Assembly: GCA_018340375.1 (NCBI GenBank)
Contig: JAFFJZ010000003.1
Span: 14,942,001-15,006,000 of the forward strand
From: Gonatopus flavifemur
Taxonomy: Eukaryota > Arthropoda > Insecta > Hymenoptera > Dryinidae
DNA: 64,000 nt
Direction of reading: 5' to 3'
In this document: positions 48,946 to 61,407 of the stretch, piece after piece
Layout of the letters: the number at the start of each line of letters is the position of its first letter
Numbering within the stretch: position 1 is the stretch's first letter
Notes under the pieces: generated by a model
Databases searched by the model: none
Told to the model about the DNA's origin: nothing
The model's input: only the letters and a program-made list of their open reading frames with translations
Made by a program: the position numbers and the translations under genes

Positions 48946-49875
48946 CCGTGGTTATGTTAATTATTAAACGACAAACATTTAATAGTACTTGGAACTGTTT
49001 TTCTTATAATTAGAGTAACCATCGTATCGTACTTCGACTGGAAATAATAATTGTGATAATCACCAATTGATTTACAGCATCGTTATATCCGAATTTTGCA
49101 CATCGAATCGCAAGAGCAGTCTTTGAGACCGAATTTAAAACAATTATTCCTTCAAAAAATGCCGTCTCTAAAATACATAAAAGCTCACCCCACCAGGGAA
49201 ATTCCATAAATCCCAAAAAATACCGATGAGGATCGATTTGATGGAATATTTTTTTGAAACGTTTGTATTCAAACTAAATGTTACTCTGGATACAAAAAAA
49301 AAAACAAGCGATGTATGTGATTACGTCGTGAAAAATCTATGTGATATCGCGAACACGCGACATGAAAATTTTTCTATTCGTACTACCAAAAATTGTTGAC
49401 ATATTTTATTCGACGTGCTGAAGGATCGACGGGTTTACATGTTTCATTGAAAAATATAAAATGCTTGCACGAGAAGTTTTTGCGTGCATAAAAATCGACG
49501 CAAAACGAAAAAGTTTCGCCGACCCTAGTTTTTCAGTAGATGGATAGTGAAGGAGATTTTTGTTTCGCTTGTTAGATGGAAAAACTATTGTGCCTCATTG
49601 GTATCGTGAGACGAACTCGATACGTTCATCAATGTACAGTTTTATCGATATTTTTAGGCTCTTTTGAGATTTATTGTGTACTGATATGAACACAAGTCAA
49701 TACGCATATTTCTTTCGAAGTTTTAAGGTTTTACTCTTCGAAAACACTTAACGTATATTGATACTCGCCAACAATTATAGGTGATGATACTAATAGTCTT
49801 TGTTGCAGCAATATTACTAACGTTCAACATTGTCGAAAGCTAGAGTTGTAGTTGCGTTAGCTGACATGTAAAAAA
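48946..49875. other. Gene-free stretch
   Basis: Unique A+T-rich DNA, with an A-run at 49295-49306. No gene supported. Confidence 0.5.
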
Positions 49876-50103
49876 CACTGTAAAAAATGTGGGGAGTTTC
49901 CCTTCACACTGTGGGTGGATTTCGTCTCCTCATTGTGGGGGAATTGTTTTTTCATAAAAAAATGAGGGATTCTTCCACCACTTTGAGGAATTATTTTGTT
50001 CTTTGGGTGTCGAATCCTCCACAAATGAAGGAAAAGTTCACCAAATTATGATGAAAAACTCCTCATCTGTGGAGGAACTTTGCTGCCGCCATTTTTTACA
50101 GTG
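49876..50103. mobile_element. 228-bp MITE, CACTGTAAAAAATG ends
   Basis: The 14-bp ends (49876-49889 and 50090-50103) are perfect inverted copies. Inner GTGGGGGAA, CCTCCACA, GAGGAACTT motifs recur in both orientations. The flanks (AAAAA and TAGCT) do not show a clear duplication. The short frame crossing it at 50003-50209 is incidental. Confidence 0.8.
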
Positions 50104-53100
50104 TAGCTGGAACAACTATATTCTAACTGCTGCAGCTTGGTACCTCTCTTCCTCTTTTAGTAAAAGGCTCCTTTATCCTATCTGTTCACAGCTGACTAAA
50201 ATTTTGTAAGTCATTTCTCAGAAAAATTTGCTTCATTTCTGCAAAATTTTAATATTTTCTTCATATTGCCTCTCCATTTCCATCCAACGTTTTCGTTCAA
50301 ATGAAGGAAAACCATAAAAATTTTGATCTTCTCAACTCTGGTTTTATGCTAGCGAAGTCTTGTCTTAATTAATTAACCATGTTGCTGGAAAATGTTGCAT
50401 TGGTACCGCTGCAGTACCGTCTTTTTGTAGAATTCCATCGTGATAGCAACTCTGGTTTGATACTGACGTAAAATTTCACTTTTCTACAAACTATATAGAT
50501 GTGATATCGTTATTTTATGAAACATTCTTTCAGGTTTCAGTCGTGTAAAATCGATATTGTATTCTCAAAACTGGAAATATTGAAAAATGAATCGAAGAGA
50601 AAACATGACCCTTCATTGAATCATTTACCCCACGTTCGAAGAATTTCGGAGAAACTTTTGTTAAAGAAATTGGCATCACGTTTGTTTGTTTTTTCGGACG
50701 AAATAAATGCCTCACGGGTAAATTTCTCCACGAATATTCCGTTAGAACGTTACATAACCGAAAGATGAGAAAACAATGACATTCTCTCAGTTGATTTCCA
50801 TAAAATTTTCTTCGATATTCTTTGCAATTCTACCATGAGTTGAGATAATTACGTGAAACGTTCAATGTAGAGCGTAAACGATTTTTTGTCAGACAGGTAA
50901 AACAGTGATGAATAATCAATTACTCTACGAATAATGAATCTTCATCGCATGATCATTTAATCTCCATATTATGAAATTTTAGTACGAATTCATGTTGAAA
51001 ACATCATTGATCGAGCATATAAAATTACAGCATCATAACAGTCTTTTGCAACTGCAAAATAGTTCTTTTCATAACGTTTCATTACATTGATACACGAATG
51101 AAAGTTCAATGACATTGTTGAATAATACAATTTCTCCAAAATTTGTCGGTACTCGAGTCATATTAATTAGCATGAAGAAATAATTGAAAACAACGAGGTA
51201 CATCGGTTTATCACTTGTTGATGAACACATACATCCTTCTCGGCATAATTGTGACATAATCATCAACGAATGACTCGACCGAGAAAACCTGTACTCGGAG
51301 GATCTCGAAGAAAACGACGTGAACGAGGAAGGGTGCAATCTTGTAGTACTGTGAGAAACGCACATGTGTGTTTTCGCAACAATCGGATAAAAAGATACGA
51401 AGAAAGAAGGAGAATGTTAAATGTCAATAAACGTGTTCCCAAATAATATCTTCTCCCAAGCACGTCTAAGACAAACTGCACTTTGCGGGATACTTTCATT
51501 TTCGTTTATGACCGATGTAATGATTGGACGTAGGACGTAGGATATAACGGATTGTAGATATTCTTTTTATGGTACACACTCGTCGCCGCGATTGATAACG
51601 ATGACAACGATGAATTTATTTTTTTCCTGCGTGGAGGAGATTTGGCCGAGATAAATTACCAATGATATATCAACTTCAACCACCCTTTAGGAAAGATTAC
51701 GATAAGAAACGTCATAAAATTCAACGTGAATACTCTCATGAGTGGTTGTAACTGTAGCACAAAATATGAGAGCCAAGAGGGAACGCTGTGCTGAATTTAT
51801 ATACATGTATGAGGAAACACCAGGTGACGTCAAAAGCAAAGAAAAATTGATAAAGTTCCAAACATTTGTGGCTTTTATTTTGCGAGCCATAGCTCTGGGA
51901 GAGGAAAAAAAGTGTTTCGTTAAAGTGTGCCAGTTAAATCTTGAGGAAATGTCGCTTGTAATCTGAAAATTGGATAATGAAACGGAAAGAATTTGTCATG
52001 CAGCGCGGGAGTCAAAGAGGATATATATGTTTTGCAGAATAATTGTTCTCTAACTGGCCCGCTTCGATTGCCAATTTTTTGAATTTGTAATAATATTCTT
52101 TCTTCTTGAACGATCAGTTTGAAATACAAGGTATCCGAATGCTGGATATATTCATACCATGATGAAGAAAATCTACCATCTCTTGTTTATGATATTTTTC
52201 TTTTTTCTCAACAAAAAAAAATACTTTCTGACCTTATTTCAACAGAATGTGTATTTGTTGTGAGAGGATATGTTCTTTTCAAACACGAAAACATCAAATT
52301 TTGAACTCTGCAGAGAGAACTCTCATGAGAAGACATTATCTTGGTTTAAGGAATATCCAAGAATTTCTTCAAGAATAAGAGCCATGTACTGGATTGAATT
52401 CTTGGTTGAAGAATTTGTTCCATTTGATGTACGGCAGAGAGACCGCGGATGTCAAATGTATCAACACAAATCAGAGAAATAGTGAAATACATTGCATGCG
52501 GTAAAAAAAATCATTTACATTTTTCACACTGAATTTTATTCTGGCTTTTTTTTTCTTTTCAGTGGAACAAAAATTAATTGAACCTTTTTTTTGCTTCTCA
52601 CAATATCTGAAAAAAGTTTTTGCAACATCAGTACATGACTTATGATGATTCATTCGAATAAAAATATAAACTTCTATTGAATGATGTGCACCAGTTTAAT
52701 TCATGTATAGCTGAAAACTCCCATGTGACACGAGGATCTGAACGTCAAATATGTTTTTGGTAACTCAACCTCGATAAGTTTGGAGATATATCAGTGCTAC
52801 AGACCATCAAAATTCTCAAACTTGCAGTGAGAATTGAATAAGAAAAATGATTATTATATTCAAATCTGAAAATGGTGTATTTTTCAATAATCGCATGTGA
52901 AAATGTGTGAAAACATGTAAAAGCTATTGGCTTTAATCATTTCATATAGTTTCCATAACTAGGTTCATGCGATCGTTTCGAGTCACTAGAACTGTGAATA
53001 AAAGTTTGCATTTAGCGATCATGTTGCTTTTTTCTCGTGCCACTCATCTCAGATTCTGCATGATACTAAATACAATTCTACTCTATCGATCAATCGAACA

Positions 53101-53852
53101 ATAAATTCCAATTAAATATGTTAAATAGAATAAAAATCAATTACTTCATTCCAACGTGGTAATTTATATTGAATTCCTGAATCGAGGCCCTGACCTTCAC
53201 CGCCGAAGTCTACTACGCGAGTACAAACCGCTAACTAGGACGCTATATCTATTCGCATCTATCATAGAGGTGCCAAACTAAAGTGAAAACAAACAATTTA
53301 AATAAGGGAATTTAAAAAATCATCTTCGATTTATAATTTTGAATCATTAATTTACATCATTAAGAACTAGGTTGTGTTCCTCTGAGAAAACTGAGAGAGC
53401 GAATATTATTCTTTCTTATAGCATCGTAGGATACGACGACTCGGTCGATTGTGAGAAATTCAAATTTTAATGAGTATATAAGGAAAATAGGTCATTATGA
53501 GAGTCCGCGATAAACCTGGAATCATGAAAATTTCGATATCAATTGGTTGTAGTTTTTTTTTTCTCACAAGTCTCTGTTTCTCCACCAGATAGAAATAGAT
53601 ATTCGGTTACAAGTTTCTCTGCTGTACCGCATTTCAATAGACTTAATTGGGCAAGGAAAACACGACGCTTTATCGCTTGAATTGTAATGATTTACTCTCG
53701 ACAAAATTACTGTTGATTCCTGACGTTATTGCTATAAATTCATTCATTCAATCTCACATCCGATAAGAATCAATGATTAAAAAAAAAAAAGAAAAACATG
53801 AAGCATGGTATGTAAAAAAAGTATCACGTTCTTCAAAGATTCATTCAACTTA
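50104..53852. other. Gene-free stretch with a basic short open frame
   Basis: Unique DNA. A 58-codon ATG frame at 51270-51446 encodes a strongly basic peptide (16 Arg and 5 Lys). On the minus strand 51263-51499 is also open (78 codons, ATG start, one hydrophobic segment). Neither is recognised. No transposon ends delimited. Confidence 0.4.
51270..51446 (+). CDS. 58-codon Arg-rich open frame, unproven
   Basis: Starts at ATGACTCGACC and ends at TAA. The peptide has a proline-containing start (MTRPRKPVLGG), then clusters of Arg/Lys (RRKRR, RIKRYEERRR) and two cysteines near residues 25 and 34. Basicity alone could suggest nucleic-acid binding, but purine-biased DNA gives the same outcome by chance. 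No promoter or splice sites were identified, and an opposite-strand frame overlaps completely. Confidence 0.12.
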   Translation: MTRPRKPVLGGSRRKRRERGRVQSCSTVRNAHVCFRNNRIKRYEERRRMLNVNKRVPK

Positions 53853-53879
53853 TGGTAATGATGATATGCAGAAATCTAA

Positions 53880-54345
53880 CAATTGGAGTATTGAAATATT
53901 CCTGTGATGTTGCTGTATGTCCCTTCAGAAACATTGCGATCTCCGCTAATCTCACATTTCAATGCAATATTTCTGAAATATTCCCAGAATGTAATGTTTC
54001 TTTTGTAATATATCCGAGACATGGGGATAGATCTTTGACATATTCCTATGGAAGGATATTGAAATTTAATTGAAATATTACTGCAATGTATGGAGCTGCA
54101 TGGGTACTGAAAGTGAACAATCGAACATTAAGTATGATTGTTACGTTACATTAAAGCGTTACAAACTCGTGAATGGTTGAAAAATTCCTGCTAGGACTAT
54201 TAGACTTTATAGCAAAACCATTTTAGTCCCTGAGGAAGCATTTTGGACAGTCGTGGCTCCGCGGACTATATTGCTGCAATGTTTCAAATGTCTCGGTTAT
54301 GTTCTGGTGATATTTCGAGACATTACTGAGACATTGTGTGCTATG
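53880..54345. repeat. Decayed repeat with AATATTCC and GAGACATT motifs
   Basis: GAAATATTCC, GCAATATTTCTGAAATATTCCC, GAGACAT and TTGCTGCAATGT recur in both orientations. This suggests an old element with self-similar ends, but I cannot set limits or find a target duplication. Confidence 0.3.
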
Positions 54346-54349
54346 TGGA

Positions 54350-57300
54350 TGTAAAGCTCTACTTTCGCACTAAAGAAATGGTTGGAATGATTTCGAATAG
54401 AAAGGAAATTATTATTTGAATTGATAAACACTTTTTTTCACTGATTATCAATAACCAAATTCTTCTATTCAGAGTGGGAGAGAAAAAACTCTAGAGAGCC
54501 GGTGGAATGCAAATATTTATTCAAATTTCGTCGGTTTATATTCCTTTAAACCATCACATCACAATTCAAAGCCACACAAAACAACGACAACAATTTCTCA
54601 ATAGACCCAGCGAACACGAATTCCAGCAGGCCATTCAAAGGACCATTGACGGCCCTTCGCCGGCATCGCAGGACCATCAGTGGCCCATCGAAACCCCAGT
54701 AATCATTGTTTGTAGGGGAGAATCATTTGAATCTTCATTACATTTTCAAAATAGTTTTATCAAATCTCCAATTTAGTAGAATCCCATTTATAAAATAAGT
54801 GTGAATAATAAATTTTTGTAGGCCTTACAGACTTACATCAAAAGTTCCATCGAATGTTGATGAATTAAAAATCATATTCTTTTTACATAAAATATAAAGA
54901 ATATATCAACCATATTCGTATAAATGAAGATAAAAATATTTTCACGAGTTTGGAAATACGAACTGAACCAATTCCTCTCTTTTCTGTAACAATTTCCTGC
55001 GTCGTAATGAAGAGAGTGGAAATGTGGAGACTGATTTTGTGATTATATCCAATAATCTCTTCCCTCAATCGGCAGAACAAATTTGAGAATATACGGATAG
55101 AGTCAATATCTCATTCGATCGTATATAAAAGTTTCATAAAACCAAGGGGTTTTATGCGATCACGTGAGGAATATCATTTACCACGTCATCTTATTTTATT
55201 TCCATTCCCCCGCTGTGGTAGGAAGTGAGAAGAAGGACGACTGAATATACTCCACTGCGACTACTATTACTAATTCCTTTGGTTCAATAATAAATTTATA
55301 TATTCTCGCTTAATATTCTACATTCCCAAAGACGGAGGGTGAAATCAAGTTAAATTCATTGAATTCAGGAGAATTGTCAGCGATATGAAACATGTTTGAA
55401 ATTAAACGATATATTTATTTCAATATGCTCCCATCATTTTTATCTGAAAGGAATTTATAGAATTGAAATGATTTTCACTGAATTAGAAAGATGATGTAAT
55501 TCAATCAAAATAATGTACAATAATCTGAAAACGAATCGAGTGTTCAGATAGTTTCAAGATCGTTTATATACAGTGAGATTTAGATGAATTTATTTATCAA
55601 AACTTCACGGGTATCGTGCTACCGGTGGTGTTATTAATTTTCTACACAATAGTGTGTCGTAACAGTCCCGGAATGGACTCCGTGCTTCCGGGCCTTGTTT
55701 GTACGTTACAGTATTTCGTATGGATTCACTTTCAAACTTCCTTTCCTGAATGTGAGTGTATAGGGCGATTCACAACAACTGTGTTTCCTTTTACATATTC
55801 ATTGATGAAAACATAATTTTCTTCTTTCTAGATGCTTTTTCTTTTACCTCTTTCAATAAATTCTTTCCACGATACAATCAAAATTTTGATTCCCCATATA
55901 AGAAGAAAATTGCAAAAACTAATCCCATTCCTAAACAGAAATTTTGAAAGGAAAGGAAATGATCATCTTTGGTGCACGAAATCCTCGAGAAATGAAATTT
56001 TTTCGATCGAGGAATTTCGATATCTCAAAAGTAAGAAACTTTTGATGAAAATTTCTCGGAAGTGATGTAAGATCGATGTACGATTTTCCATGAAGAATTT
56101 GTATAATTTTTTGAATTCTTTTGGATACCAAGGGTAGGTATATCAATATCGAAACGAAACTTATCTACTTTTTGCTCATTTCGTCAAAAGTGCGGAAACA
56201 GAGACACGTTATGAGAGGCAAAATGAAAGAGTTCTTGGTCAAAAATTGAATGAGAGCAACTTACTCCACTACACTTGAGCGTATCTAGAAGTTATGTATA
56301 AGTTGCTGCTATGTTACTGAGAGTTATTATATGCTTCTCTGCGAAATTACAAGCATGCATTGTGAATTATTTTCACAATGTTGCAGAGAGAAGAATATAG
56401 CTATCAGTATTATAAAGAAAATGAGCTTGATTTGAAGGGAACCATTATTCTTTTCCGGTTGTACAATTTGAGTCCGTTTACAAATAGCGATTCTTTCAAC
56501 ATTACCTTGATTCGAATGGCATGTCTAAAAGGTTTTCTTACGACTCAAAAATTTCCCTACTTCGTTTCGAAGAATCATAAATTTGAAATACGTTGATTGC
56601 GTATATAGCTGATTAGAATTTGAAAATTTAGTATCAAAAAATGAGAGTGATGAGAAAATTTTTCTTCGAGCGGTCTTGGTTTACGATCTGAAAGCTGTGA
56701 TTCTTCATTTTATACATATTTGTATAGAGATAAAATTGATATTTGATCATGTATTTCATGTATGATCGATTTCACATTAAAACTGAAAGTAAAATGTTGT
56801 TGGGAAGAAAAAATTCATCAATCACGCGAGCAATACAATTCTACGTCGTGTAAAAATACTTTCACTGTTTGGATATCATCCTGGCAGCAGTAATACCGTA
56901 TTGAACGGTGATATATTACCCAGCATCATCTCAGGTACATGAAAATCTTCTAGATATATTCATGCATTCAATAATAAAATTCAATTACAAAAATAAAGAG
57001 AAAATTTGCGAATCACAATATTTATTGAAAGAAAATCATCGAAAGTTTTGTTCTAAGATGAATTTGAATGGAATAAAATTCTCATCGATGTGAAAGAATT
57101 TCTCTGGATTTCTCATTATCCAATGAACATTTCCCCCTCGAACATTTCGAATGTTCATCGAGTTGAATAAAAGAGCTTGTGAAATGATCTCCAGTGACCC
57201 TCGCAGAAATCTCTCTCGCGAGACCTTGCGAGGAATGAATTCAATTACAGATTTCAACTATAACTTAACATCAAGAGGAGTTGTAAGCTATTGTACTTTT

Positions 57301-58182
57301 GCCAGCAATTTAAAAAAGAAAAGTTCAACTCCTTAGTAGATTGTGGACTTGAAATTTTGTCCCAAAGACTTGTTGTACTTTGTTACTTGGTTTAGAATTC
57401 CCAATGCAAATTTGATATTGCACGGTGTGCATATTTCTGTTGAATCATTCTCGGATAGTGTGAAATCACTTTCCAAGGAGTGCAACAAAATGACATACAG
57501 AACAATATGAAAGGTATGTCAAAATCGTTTGTTCCATGCTTATACCCTGAGCGATCGTTCGCTAAGCGATTTCCTTTCTATTTTTGAGAGGGACATCGCG
57601 GAAACAAAGAATCGTCTTCAAAACTTTCGTTTGATCTTGACAGTTTTCGCCTACTTCCGTTGAGTGTTCAAATTCGAATATCTCTTTCTGATGCGACTTT
57701 GCAAAGTTATCGGCTTTGTTGTGTCGTGCAGAATCGATGCGACCTATTCAATTATTTCGTTCTCATAAAAAAAAATAATTCAAATGCTGGATACCACGCA
57801 CAATGGACCATAAAACTTGACCTGGCTTTATCAAACGATTTTACATCGTGTGATTTATGTAGGGTATTTTTTTTCTCTCCATCAGTAAAGTTGTTTTGAA
57901 ATCTACAACCATTTACCGAGTTCACCAGAAGCACACTTCTTCTCCAAGCTAAATTACAAGCTACGTGTCTGGCTCGATTTCTTGACTTCTCTCAAATTCT
58001 ACACAACGTACGTAACTGTACAGCGATCGTATATATTTTGGCGAAAGAAACGGATCTTTGTAAATTCTAGCTCAATTCGGAATGAAATTCACCTGGGAGG
58101 AAACTTGGAATATACTTCTGTGTGTATCACGAGTACGAATTCGAGTGATAAATATACAAATAAAGGACGTTGATGAGAGATA
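54350..58182. other. Gene-free stretch
   Basis: Unique A+T-rich DNA. A small GGCCCTTCGCCGGCATCG-type G+C patch occurs near 54640-54700. Frames are all under 90 codons and unrecognised. Confidence 0.5.
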
Positions 58183-58415
58183 CACTAGGAGAATTTTATT
58201 TGAAAAATTACCGTGAAATTTCAGTGATCGAGGAACGAATAGGAATTTGTTGAAATATTGCTGTGAATTTTGTAAAACTTATAGAAAATATCACTTTCAA
58301 TTGTTCAAAACCTCACTCATTTCTACAGGCTGCACAGTATTTTTTTGAAGAATTTTTACCTGTTCTTCAATTACTGGAATTTCATAGTAATTTTCACAAC
58401 AAAATTCTTTCAGTG
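58183..58415 (-). mobile_element. CACTGGAAGAATT-type MITE, full copy, TA target
   Basis: 233 bp. The first 80 bp (CACTAGGAGAATTTTATTTG...) are imperfectly inverted at the right end (...ACAAAATTCTTTCAGTG). TA lies at both edges (58181-58182 and 58416-58417). It is the complete relative of the deleted copy at 43169-43342, in opposite orientation. Confidence 0.8.
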
Positions 58416-58417
58416 TA

Positions 58418-61267
58418 TAGTGTAGGAGGAAAGAGACAAGTCAAATAAAACAATCTCAAAAATGAATAATCAGAAACTATTTCGATATTGTTGTAATTTT
58501 TTTTTTTTTATTGAGAATTAATTTCATATGATGTTGAAAGTTTCATTGATTCGTCAGTTTCCTTTATTTAGAAGCATTATTTATCGCAGGTTATTTGCAT
58601 TGCACGTTCTCCGCAATTTGCTTATTACCTCCAAACCTTGACTTTCTTAGAAAATTTGTTTCCTCCGTTGTTTTGCCTACTATATATTATCCCAATATTA
58701 ACTATCTGCTTACGTAACTGCACACAATGATTCATGAATTGAGATTTCTAACCGAGGGAAAGATTTGTTCTTCTCATTGTTGAGAAATGCGTGATTTAAT
58801 ACGAAAACTCTTCATAAATATATCTTTTGGCAATTAGAGGAATTGTTTTCCATAACGGGTAGAACAGCCATTTTTGATGAAATTAATACACAAGGACGTT
58901 TGAGAGTACGTTGCCTCGTTCGTATAATGACACTTGATATTAGATGAACAAAATATCTTAGAATTCTCCTTCATCCTTGAATTTTTTTCACACTCAGAAT
59001 ATACTGTTGAATATACTCTTCCTTCTGGGAACTTGACAAAATATCTGGAATCATTTTGATTTATGATAAACATATATTATTTAGAATTAATAACGTGTTT
59101 CAATATTGAATTCCATTAGAAAAGTTATTGACATTCACCCGAATTTTGTAATTGAAATTCCTCGGAGTGGAAGCGAGAAGTTCAAGTTTGTCTACCGGAG
59201 AAATTTACACTCCAAAGGAATATCATCCGAATTCAACAGATTTCCTCCCAAAGACAAAAGGAGTACGATCTTTGAGTCTCGAATCGTTTAGATACGAATA
59301 CTATAGAGTTCAAGAGAATGTATTATTCGATTCAAGTAAATCGTACGGAAATATAATTGCATCAACCTAGAATAGCTTTAGAAAATCATCAAAAAGTGAT
59401 AGCTATAGAGTTTGAAATGATAGATTTTCTGCACAAAAAGGAACGTAAAAAATGAGAAATTTTTTTCTCTTAAGGGATGGAGTTGATTTATCGTGTAATA
59501 TGTAAAATTAAAACACGACATTCACTCGCAATAAAAACATAAAAGGTACTTGATTTATGTGTACAATTTTCCAATACTTCTAGGAAAAGTTGAAAATACA
59601 GAACACGATATTCGAACTTCGTAAGATAGTTTTAAATGGTGTTGTAATCAAAGTTGAATACTTCTTCGTTTGATAACGGAAATTGTGCTTTTAAAAAATT
59701 CTACTAATGAATTGGCTTTCGTAAACGATCATATATCATTTCCACTGAGAAATTTTCACAAATTCCTGATATGAACTCCGTTCAGCTACTTATCGAGGCT
59801 TTGGTTACGTACGGGACCAGTACCTGATGAAACAGTTTGATAGTCGGACTCTGAATCGATGCAGTCCATCGATCGACTCTGAGATTTTTCTACTCATCTG
59901 ACCGGGAAAATTTGATACCATCTTTTGTAATAAATCACTAATCTCGTGAGTTTCGATCCATCATTGTTTTTTATAATTGAGAATTATTTTTGTAAGATTC
60001 GATAACATGACTTCTTGGAATGATCACGTTTTATCCAACAAGTAGCTGAAGAGATGAAATGTTGATAAGCCACTCTTTCGAAAATATAAATTCTCTAAAT
60101 ATTTGAATGTAGTTTAGATATAAAATTTAGAAACAAACAGAGGTTTTGAAGGTTTTCAACAGAATTATCCAAAACATTGCGATTCAAGGGTGCAAAGATG
60201 GAAAAAATACGTACTTGAATTTCCACGTAATTTCATGTAGAATCAAAAAGGATTGTATGTAAATTATATAAAATCTATGCTGAGCATTGATTTATAGAAT
60301 TTTTATATACTTTTATCACATCTTATGTAGAATAATGAAATGAAAATTCGATAAAAATATATCGAGGGATAAAATTTTACACAAATCATATTCAAATTTT
60401 CTTAGTTTTGCATACAGATTTTTTATAATGATATGTAAATTACCATGAAAGAATAACTTTTTCGACTCGCGTACAGAAAGTGGATATATATTTTCTCACG
60501 AAATCCCTTAGTTTACATGAAAGAATATTCGAATACGATTTTTTGAAATATCATCAAATTTCTTCTGGAAAAATCATTCTGTATACAATTTATCTGTTAT
60601 TTATACTTGGTATGAATTTTATGTAAAGAATGCATAGAATCCCATCCTCCTCAACAGTTTGGAGTTCATCATAGAAAAAGGAAAACAAACCCTCAATCGG
60701 AGATTGGCAGAAATGATTTTTTCTTTAATGATTTTGGGATTTATTGCTCATCAACTTCAGAATCAGAATTTAAACTTTACGCAGTTTCTATCGTAGAATC
60801 CAACAATGGAAAATATTCATTTCAATTGAAACCGTGGAAAAAGAGGATTCTGATCCCAGAGATAATGATAGTAAATCCCGAAATCGTTATCGAACAAATC
60901 ATCATTTTATTCGAATAAGTCACCATGTATGAGTGAAATTTTATGATTTTACATTGAAGTTTCGAAGCATCTTGTTAAAATTTGATTGATATTTGATTCA
61001 AAATTTATTGGTCGACTTTTTTATAAAAATTTTCATTCAATCTAAGCACGAAATTTCTTATTTTATACAGTTTCTACCCTGTTATATACGAATTCGCTTC
61101 GGTAGATGTTTCTCAGAGTTTCTGCACAGAACGTTTCACATATTCACATTTCTTGTGGAATAGATACAGAATAATCACTTCTGTCTCGTCGCATATTTTA
61201 TACACGTTTGAAGGAAGGGCTGAAATTTAGAAATGATTATAATTCTCTTGCTACACCCTAGTAGATA
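58418..61267. other. Gene-free stretch
   Basis: Very A+T-rich unique DNA, including a T-run at about 58499-58510. No genes, RNAs or delimited transposons. Confidence 0.5.
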
Positions 61268-61405
61268 CACTGAAAACACATTTCTTCCAGTCGAATAAAT
61301 GGTTATTCGTCCTGTACCAAAGATATATTTATTAGGATCAACAGAATATTCATTTGGTACAGGATAAATGACCATTTATTCGACTGGAAGACATCTTTTT
61401 TAGTG
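61268..61405. mobile_element. 138-bp fold-back MITE, TA target
   Basis: Arms at 61268-61321 and 61353-61405 share CTTCCAGTCGAATAAATGG and CCTGTACCAAA, separated by a 31-base loop. TA flanks both sides (61266-61267 and 61406-61407). The right-end layout (CATCTTTTTTAGTGTA) recurs in looser form at 61660-61687, a possible second, decayed copy. Confidence 0.85.
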
Positions 61406-61407
61406 TA

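Noticed and set aside
51263..51499. Tachykinin-like ending (TGFLGRVIR) on the minus strand
   Set aside because: The FxGxR-amide pattern is not met. There is no dibasic processing site followed by repeated peptides and no proper signal peptide.
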